Source: Rhynchonema sp. JSB1_4
Lineage: Eukaryota; Nematoda; Chromadorea; Monhysterida; Xyalidae
Assembly: GCA_030248065.1 (NCBI GenBank)
Contig: JASAMV010003527.1
Span: 1 to 64,000, forward strand
Direction of reading: 5' to 3'
Length of the DNA: 64,000 bases
A model generated the notes under the pieces. It did no database searches and was not told the DNA's origin. It worked only from the letters and a program-made list of their open reading frames with translations. A program made the translations under genes and the position numbers. Each line of letters starts with the position of its first letter. The stretch's first letter is position 1. This document shows, in pieces, positions 57,801 to 64,000 of the stretch.

Positions 57801-60800
57801 CCCTATTCACAACCATCGGTTCGGTTTTGCTGTGTTTGAAAACAAAAGACCAAACATGTTTTTCCAAGGTGAGAAAAGTAATATGACACCAAAAAATCAT
57901 AAATTTGAGGCACAAACATCTAAAACAAATAAATAAATGAAATAGGCACCCTCACCGATACATAGTGCACATCGGGTCCGTAGAATGTACGGAGCAGATC
58001 CAACCAATATGAATCGGGCTTTTTCAGCAGATCACGCACAATTGAGATGTCATTGAGACGTTGCTCGAAATGCGATGTATCCTCGCCGTACAGAAAGTCA
58101 TCTGCATTTTTATTTTTCCTTATTGAATACACTTTTTATAGCATAAATTTTCACGTCTTGTTTTTGCTGATGAACAGGTCTATCGGTCATAAAGGTACTA
58201 ATATAACAATCATCGGTTGTTGATGGCAGACAGGTCATTCTGCGTTCAAACATCAGCACCATACCCACCCAGTTAGCAACCAAGTCATAAATGTTCTTCA
58301 ACTGAAACGGTGAGCGTATTGCACAAACATGCTCGGAACCAAATACAACGGAAACAAAAATCAAAAGTGCAGCACCAACCAATAATCATGCGACACAGTC
58401 TGGCGTGCGGTCTCTTTTCCATCGCGATCAACTTTAAATTGATGTGTTGTTTGAGGTTACGACGTAATCTGGTCGTGTCCAGGTCCTCCTAAAACAGTGC
58501 ACCAATAAAAAAGAACATGAAATCAGTTAAATTAAAGTTAAAGTTAAAGCACCCCACCTCTTCGGAGCACAACCGTTTCATCAGTTTCAAGCATTTCTCA
58601 GCGATTGTCGGCAGTTTTTCCAGTTGGGTGCCGCTAAACGTAATCGTCAGTTGACACACACGCTGGTCGACCATCCATACTGACACCTGAGATGGAAACT
58701 AATTGAAATGAAAACAAATGAAATGACAATGAATTGAAGGAAAGCCGACAAACATGACTACAATCAGGGTCAGTAGTTTGCACAAAATGTTTCTGGAACG
58801 GTGACACAGCGCTCGATGAAATGTGATTATTCAGCAGACGCAGAGCGGTCATCGTGGGTACATCCTGAAAAATTGTAATTTACAGCCTCTTTGGACAAAA
58901 AAAATTATTTTTCCAAAACATATGTAGTAAACAACCACCCACCGTATTCTTCGGTCCGAGCCACGACAATATCACTTCGCCGGCACTTTCATCATCGCTC
59001 GGACAAGCGATTGTGTTGTGGGAAGTTTTGGTCAAATCCGGGATCGGGGTCATGAACGGACGTTGCCAGGGCGTGGATAGGTCCTGCGAAGGTTTGGACA
59101 CAAATGAGGAATCGAAAACTTCAGTTGCAGTTGCAGATGAAAAAACCTTTTTTCCTGAAAGCTAAAACAATGGTTTGTTTCCAGAGGCCAAAATAACGAA
59201 CCGATATTATTCCGGGCACTGGAAAAATATCGAAAATTTGGAAAGTCGCGAGGTCAGTTTCTCAAATCATGCAAAAACACCATTTTATATTTTGGTCGAC
59301 TGGTCCATAATGCAGGGTTTTTTTAGTAATTTTCGTTATTCGTCATTGACACGGATTCGGCGCAAGTTTTGTTCGTCATGTCATGATAAAATTTTGTTCG
59401 ACACTTTTGACGAAAACCACTGAATCAGCCAAGAAAACAAACAAATAAAGCACTTAAAACGCTTTGTCTTCACTTCTTCAAGTTGAAAACATGGGTGTTA
59501 TCCCGTTTTTTGCTTCTGTACATTGCTGCAGAATAGATATAACGGACGGCGCAAGAAACAAGCTCTCTTAGCTTGATCGTCTGTCAATCTGCCGTTGACA
59601 TCTTGGGTTACAAACTATAAAGGCCTAACTATACTTCGTTCTCTCAGAGAACAAAGAACAAATTCTCGCGCGCTGATTGGCTGTTGAACATACGTGGACC
59701 AATCAGCGCGCGAGAATTTGTTCTTTGTTCTCTGAGAGAACGAAGTATAGTTAGGCCTTAATAGCGCGTAAATTGTTTGGCTTAAAAAAGTGCACTTTGC
59801 TGCAGTGCAACTTCGATGAAATTACGTTTGTCGCGACGACCAGGTGGCGAACAGCTTGCAACTTTTGTTCGTCACGGACAACTTTTATTCGTCAATGACG
59901 ACTAAAAACCCTGCCAGCATGACTTTTTGCTCATGAAGCAATTGCAGACCACATTTTGCTCAAATGTACAACGTACCACATTTGAACAGGCGACTAACGT
60001 TTAGCCTGAAAAAATATGGGGAAAAAACGGTTTTCTCAATAAATATATTTTACTGCGAAAATTGCGAAACCATAATGCAACATTGGGAAATAAAGCACGT
60101 CTGCTGCTCTGCCAGACTTTTGATGTTTCAGAAACACATGCGACGGATGTGGACGTCGGTGACAGGAGCAACATAAAGCTTGCTTAAAAAATGCAAAAAC
60201 GAAGCATTCCAACATTTTACATCAGAAAGACCTCCTCCCGAACAATCGCCAAACCTTCCGTGACGCATCCATTGTGTCTTCAAATTTAGCAATGGTGTTC
60301 AATAAAGTCTCGTGATCAATTTCACCAGCGACGACCATGCACGTGTTGCGAGGGTGGTAGAATGTGGAGTGGAAATTGCGCACCTAAAGTATAATTTGCA
60401 AAATCCGTACGTTCCAGAATAGAACAGGAAAGGCTTATTTATTATGTTTGAGTTGTTGCTGAAATTACGGAGTTCCGAAACCAAATGCGCGGCCGTTCCA
60501 ACTGAAACATCACTGATTGTTATTCACACTCACCGCTTCGTTACTGCACGTTGTGCGCAACTCCAATAAACGTCCGCCGATATCGTAACGGTAGCCGGAT
60601 TCCGGTGGATAAATTTGGTCTCTGATCCACTGATGTGTGATGCGGGTCAGATCCTGACGCAATTCCCGCAATTATCCGAATAGCGTTAGCACTTTGAACA
60701 AAACAAAAACACAGTGTTGAAAGATCGTACATTTTCGAACTCTTGCATTTCCGAGTAGACCACACCAGAATCCTGACCCTCGCCGTTGATATGGTAGACT

Positions 60801-62162
60801 TCAGTCGTGAATTGGTCATTCTGCAAACAATTTTAATAAATTGGTATTTAGTCGTCAAACGACTTCCAAAATAATTTATCGAAGCTCACGCCTCACGGTA
60901 AGCATCGGATGAAAAATATGATCGAGATAAACGGGCAGCAGTTTGAGAAATCCCTCCGATCCGGCCGTGAACACAACGTAATGCGTGCAGTCAGTACCGG
61001 TGCATGCGTTTGTGCCTGACGCAAAACAACGATTGGCCGCCATGTCCAGACATCCCTGAAGAAAATATTCAAATGTTCGCGAAAAATCAAATCGAGCACG
61101 TAGGCGGAGTCCGTCATTTTTCTGTGGCCGCATTTTGTGATAGAGCTGGCGCACAAATTTCGACCAACGTAACAGTTGTTCCTACAAACACATTTGGGTA
61201 GGAAACAGGCCATGGCGCCACCCTTGGCCGAAAAGCGGGCGTCCGTCGCCCCCTTTGAGAAAGCTGAACACTGACTGCTGTTCGAATCACGAGAAAAACC
61301 GCAGGATTTTTATTCCTGGGCCCAGTCCACAGAAGCCGATTACATACACAGATACGAGTAAACGCCAAAAACCTGGTAGTGCAATTTCAGGGCGAGACTA
61401 TAAAGCCCCGGTGAAACCTCACGCATGCACAGTACATTTACCACTGTGCCAATAAGGTTACCGCGGACCACAAGCCACTCCCGTGTATGAATGTATATGT
61501 AACCGGTTTCTGTGGACCGTGCCCTGCAGACCTCAATTGTCCAAAAAAGCGCATGCAGCACATGTGCTCATTTTTTCAGAGATCGCGAGGGCAAAAAACA
61601 TCAGTGTTCGCGCGCGCTGGTGTCAAATTTAAGTTTTTGGATGAAAACAAGTCCAGCATTCAACAACCACCAGGTAAAAATAGTTTTCGAGAATTAAATA
61701 AGTACTACCTAGGTAAAAACAACTTTTCACCGATGGCGCGCCCTTAAATTCGGACCTACATATAACTGCGCTACGCCCCTGATAAGCAACTTTTACGCTT
61801 GTCGAACTTAATTCGTCAACTCTATGACAAGAAACGGGTATAGCGAAATTCACAGACTCCGCCTCCGTCCACGGATGCACCGGATGACAAAAGCTGATGC
61901 GACCGAAAGTTTTTTTCTGAAGAATTGTCCTGATAATTTACTGACAAGTTGGCTGCGTTGACGACAAGATGACAACCAAAACGGCCTGTCATTAACCGTG
62001 TCGCTCTATTGCGAGGACTGTCTTGTCCCATTGCTGAAATGAAACGATTATTTCAACTGTGATGACAGGATCATCCAACCTTCCACGGATATCTCTTGCT
62101 GCCCATAAACACCAAGTGTTCGAGCGTGTGCGGTAGACCATCGTCAGTCTTGGCCTCTGTCG
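45869..62162 (-). CDS. M16C-family zinc metalloprotease (C05D11.1/Sdd3-like), first exon not found
   Basis: Twenty exons with matching phases: 62162-62080, 61055-60897, 60820-60731, 60653-60534, 60383-60255, 59083-58943, 58864-58754, 58686-58558, 58488-58380, 58101-57956, 57550-57404, 56797-56615, 56322-56104, 55851-55671, 55452-55367, 55299-55027, 54757-54647, 54490-54377, 46411-46251, 46049-45869. They encode about 956 residues. The first visible exon has the inverted zinc motif HTLEH in DDGLPHTLEHLVFMGSKRYP. Next come ANRCFASGTNAC and GFLKLLPVYLDHIF, then the distal Glu region GVVYSEMQEFEN. The C-terminal half includes RGKGLAYGATVSF and ends TALTCHPAKREEIMDGFKK. Family members are about 1000 residues, so only the N-terminal exon (roughly 50 residues) is missing. 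The exon ending at 55367 uses a GC donor (AAG|gcatgc). The 54376-46412 intron encloses another gene. It is probably an intracellular peptide-degrading enzyme of the insulysin clan. Confidence 0.9.
47024..51388 (+). CDS. Unrecognised Cys-rich protein nested in an M16C intron
   Basis: Seven exons chain in frame: 49740-49849, 49949-50041, 50287-50376, 50462-50551, 50625-50780, 51000-51162 and 51219-51388 (TAG). A possible first exon begins at ATG 47024 (MSYTRRHKTLKK) and ends at a gtaagg donor near 47178 in the right phase; alternatively translation starts at ATG 49700. The N-terminal part is Lys/Ser/acidic (SSESEELDETDGG, SNSISIEQAAD). The C-terminal part has many Cys/His: RCGVFGCKKACAKFY, VEVCVDHH, YRCGGCGEPM, CDNHTHK, CGLIMSCPNY and VCRNCHKYSVSW. 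This suggests a zinc-stabilised module; I do not recognise the family. Duplicated exon-like segments precede it. The last exon may have a further donor (ctccag|gttaca). Confidence 0.5.
47640..48250. repeat. CCGGGCC-rich repetitive DNA with embedded palindrome
   Basis: Dense ggcccgg/ccgggcc words. Within it 47882-48010 is an inverted repeat with ends gcagaggtcgcaatcggg and cctgattgcgacctctgc. Related DNA recurs at 48590-48790 (again with gcagaggtcgcagtcgggcc) and at 22340-22640. Frames here are shadows of composition. Confidence 0.7.
48859..49631 (+). other. Exon-like duplicated segments (NRRQD/YRQDD repeats)
   Basis: Segments beginning just after cag with (A/T)ATCGAC-AAGAC occur at about 48860, 49295 and 49740, and more divergently at 47600. 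The first two read NRRQDGQKSAGKNKNKTTTN and YRQDDRATDAGRKMK with shared TTT-KRG-E in the same frame. Another splice-bounded Lys/Arg-rich open segment lies at about 49517-49631 (TIDELGDERKKYLKSRKR). They look like tandem copies of one exon. Their phases do not fit the downstream chain, so they are alternative exons or relics. Confidence 0.45.
52318..52700. repeat. Two tandem copies of a roughly 200-bp unit
   Basis: Both units share gaatgct, ttttatattgcc-ttggta, gat-agcagtggctga-gtgaatgggaag and gtaggtgacaattaa, then gtgtgcgtggcaa-gtggc. Confidence 0.65.
52705..54214. mobile_element. 1.5-kb element with about 220-bp inverted arms
   Basis: The arm at 52705-52925 (aaaaaagagcctaaacaggc to tccggcgcccgctc) is matched in reverse at 53998-54214 (gagcgggcgctggaactatg to gcctgtttaggctctttttt). 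The middle includes a poly-A/T block at 52950-53045. No transposase-sized ORF. It lies inside the large M16C intron. Confidence 0.8.
57560..57805. repeat. cgggaaat/ttcccg-rich intronic repeat
   Basis: The words cgggaa and ttcccg recur about ten times in an intron of the M16C gene. No coding role apparent. Confidence 0.5.
59620..59760. mobile_element. 141-bp near-perfect palindromic MITE
   Basis: The arms aaggcctaactatacttcgt, then tctcagagaacaaagaac and attctcgcgcgctgattgg, are complementary at both ends around a loop of about 18 bp. It is in an M16C intron. Confidence 0.9.
61127..61838. mobile_element. MITE-like element with tttgtgatagagctg ends
   Basis: The left end ttgtgatagagctggcgcac, then aatttcgaccaacgtaa, is partly repeated inverted at about 61795-61838 (ttttacgcttgtcgaactta, then caactctatgacaa). 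The same arm sequence is in the inner palindrome at 30907-31015. It lies between the first two visible M16C exons. Confidence 0.6.
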
Positions 62163-62696
62163 CTGAAAACACAAAACAGCGACACCACGTGTCGTGAAGT
62201 TATCCTAAGGGTATTGCACCATAAGGAGCTAAACCACGCGCGTTGGGTATAATACCTCGAATCGGGCGTCAAAAGTTGTTGCTCTTTGCGTGTCACACGA
62301 ACTTTGATTAATTTGCCCAAAAACCCACCCACTTTCCTACGCTTATACCGGCCCCGCCGCTATTGTTTTTTCGGTTTTCGACTACGTGTTTTTGTTCATA
62401 TCGTTAGTTGGTACCGAGAGATCAAGAACGTTAATAATCTTGACGAACTTGACCAAAGTGGCTATTACCCACCGAAATCGATCCGCAAACATGGCCTATC
62501 GGGAACAAAACTGTCCGACATTGACGCACATCTGCACATGATAATCAGGATTTAAATGCAGTTTACGGGTGAGTGGCAGGCGTGATGTTAACGACCGACA
62601 CATGCGCCACCGGACACAATTTCTAAAATTTTTGAATTCGCTTCCTCCGCTCTGATTTTTGAATTTGGAATCTGAGAGAATCCGACAGTCACTGAA

Positions 62697-63543
62697 CGAG
62701 GGAATCATTAGATTGCCGTTAAAGTTCTCGAGTGTCCACCATCTCCGTCCAACATTCTCGAAACTTATTGTACCTCCATCCACCATTCTCGAAACTTGTG
62801 TTGGTGAAAAGCTTTTAGAGACAGTTGGTCTACATGGCGACGGTGTGGACTGGGTATAAACTATTGAAGCGCCATCGACCATTCGCAAAAGTTGTCCAAA
62901 AAAACCATCCCTGTCCAATCCAAACCTGTATCTCCGCACCATCTCCGTCCACCATTTCGAAAGTTGTCGCATGTCCACCATCCCTGTCCACCACGATAAT
63001 GAGCATTAAAGCTTCGAAGTTTGGCCCACTCTCTCCGCTGGATCATTTTTATCTTCTCTTTCAAATTACCGCCCTTGAAATTTTAGGCAAATCCTGTGTC
63101 GGCTATGTGTTCCTGTGTCGGTCGTTAACATCGTCCCAATTTCCAGTAATACACGTGTTTATAGGCAGGACGATGCGGATGACCGACACAAAGACACATG
63201 ACCGACACAGCATTTCCCTGAAATTTCAAGGGCGGTAATTTGAAAAAGAAATTAAAAAATCATCAAGCGGAGGGAGTGGGTCAAAGTTGGAGATTCAAGA
63301 TTTAATGTACATTATCGCGGTGGACAGAGATGGTGGACATTCGGCAACTTTTGCGAATGGTCGACGGAGATGGCGCCTCAAAAATTTATACCCAGTCCAC
63401 AGCGTCGCCATGTAGACCAACTGTCTCCAAGAGCTTTTCACCAAAACAAGTTTTAAGAATGGTGTACGGAGATACAAGTTTCGAGAATGTTGGACGGAGA
63501 TGGTGGACATTCGCGAACTTTACCGCTAACCTGATGATTCACT
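62697..63543. mobile_element. Fold-back element with nested MITE
   Basis: The left arm, about 62697-62990 (gaatcattagattgccgtta, then gtgtccaccatctccgtcc), is inverted at 63310-63543 (ggacggagatggtggacatt, then taccgctaacctgatgattc). The centre (63057-63248) is a separate palindrome with ends tttcaaattaccgcccttga and tcaagggcggtaatttgaaa. The missing first M16C exon would have to lie between 62163 and the edge of the window or beyond. Confidence 0.75.
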
Positions 63544-63544
63544 A

Positions 63545-64000
63545 GTTCCGTGCCACTCGGATACAAGCCAACTTGAAACAAAACAAATCTGAGGGGAGGA
63601 ACGAGAAACTTTTCGAAAATGTGTCCGGTCCAGCATGTGTCGGTCAACAGCGTCACGCGATAGTCAGCGATGAGCATTGGTCTCGCAACCATCCTTGCAT
63701 ATCACGGTTACGGTATTTGGAGGCTGCCTGATCACCTCCCGTGGACTGCCTTTATTTGCTGACCAGAGCAGAGCGTGACAGACCAGTGTCAAATAATAAG
63801 AATGATAAGTGACCGAGTCAACCAAAAATTCACGGCACCACAACCAGGGTTGGGCAAAAAACGTTTTTTTTCCAAAAAAATCGTTTTTTTTTAAAAACGT
63901 TCTTTTTTAAAAAAAACGTTTTTTTAAACGCCCAGATGACCAAAATATGCCACCAAAAAAATTGGAAAACGCTGATGTTGGGAAGAAAACGTGGTTAAAT
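63545..64000. other. Right-edge non-coding sequence with T-rich acgttttttt tract
   Basis: Runs of T and A joined by cgtt at 63860-63930 form a low-complexity, partly palindromic tract. No supported exon. Confidence 0.5.

Noticed and set aside
58110..58382. 90-codon minus-strand frame considered as a protease exon
   Set aside because: The exons on either side join directly in phase (RMIID-DFLYGED), so this is intron.
1..64000. CRISPR arrays, tRNA or rRNA genes, bacterial operons
   Set aside because: No regularly spaced short repeats of CRISPR type, no cloverleaf or rRNA signature noticed, and gene structure is intron-rich eukaryotic.

Overview
This window is eukaryotic and looks like an invertebrate animal genome. 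The genes are split by GT-AG introns, some only about 50-60 bp long. Recognisable animal families are present: a DEG/ENaC channel, a Not-type homeobox, C-type-lectin/EGF receptors, a calmodulin-like protein, a ZC3H12 (Regnase) relative and an M16C metalloprotease. The intergenic and intronic DNA is full of palindromic, MITE-like elements. I cannot name the phylum safely. All gene models come from reading splice signals, frames and family motifs by eye, with no alignment.

Layout, left to right. 1-2.5 kb: the TM1 exon of a DEG/ENaC channel leaving the left edge (minus strand), pieces of a DRAM/FRAG1-like membrane protein (minus), and a Cys-rich open frame with one in-frame TGA (plus). 2.5-6.1 kb: mostly non-coding, with one 281-bp MITE. 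6.15-16.0 kb: three tandem minus-strand paralogues (A, B, C). Each has the same unusual plan: signal peptide, C-type-lectin-like region, EGF, one membrane helix, and a long cytoplasmic tail rich in Lys, then Ser/Asp. 17.2-18.2 kb: a Not-family homeobox gene (plus). 20.7-24.7 kb: a four-EF-hand calmodulin-like gene (plus) whose N-terminus MGGCCS predicts myristoylation and palmitoylation. 25.3-27.4 kb: an unrecognised multi-exon plus gene. 28.4-30.5 kb: a minus-strand ZC3H12/Regnase-like gene that keeps the UBA-like, CCCH and C-terminal regions but has no room for the NYN/PIN nuclease domain.

30.8-45.4 kb is a repeat-dominated stretch. It holds nested MITEs, a roughly 300-bp near-perfect inverted repeat, a 155-bp tandem repeat, a non-LTR retrotransposon scrap and a Tc1-like fold-back element. 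45.9-62.2 kb is one 20-exon minus-strand M16C metalloprotease gene (its first exon was not found). Its largest intron, about 8 kb, contains an unrecognised Cys-rich gene on the opposite strand and further repeats. 62.5-64 kb is fold-back repeat.

The most interesting items are the triplicated lectin-EGF receptors with poly-Lys/poly-Ser-Asp tails, the nuclease-less Regnase-like gene, the doubly acylated calmodulin-like protein, the nested Cys-rich gene with relics of duplicated exons, and a set of MITE families whose ends all begin AAGG and run into TTATAC-like sequence. No tRNA, rRNA, CRISPR or prokaryotic operon was seen.
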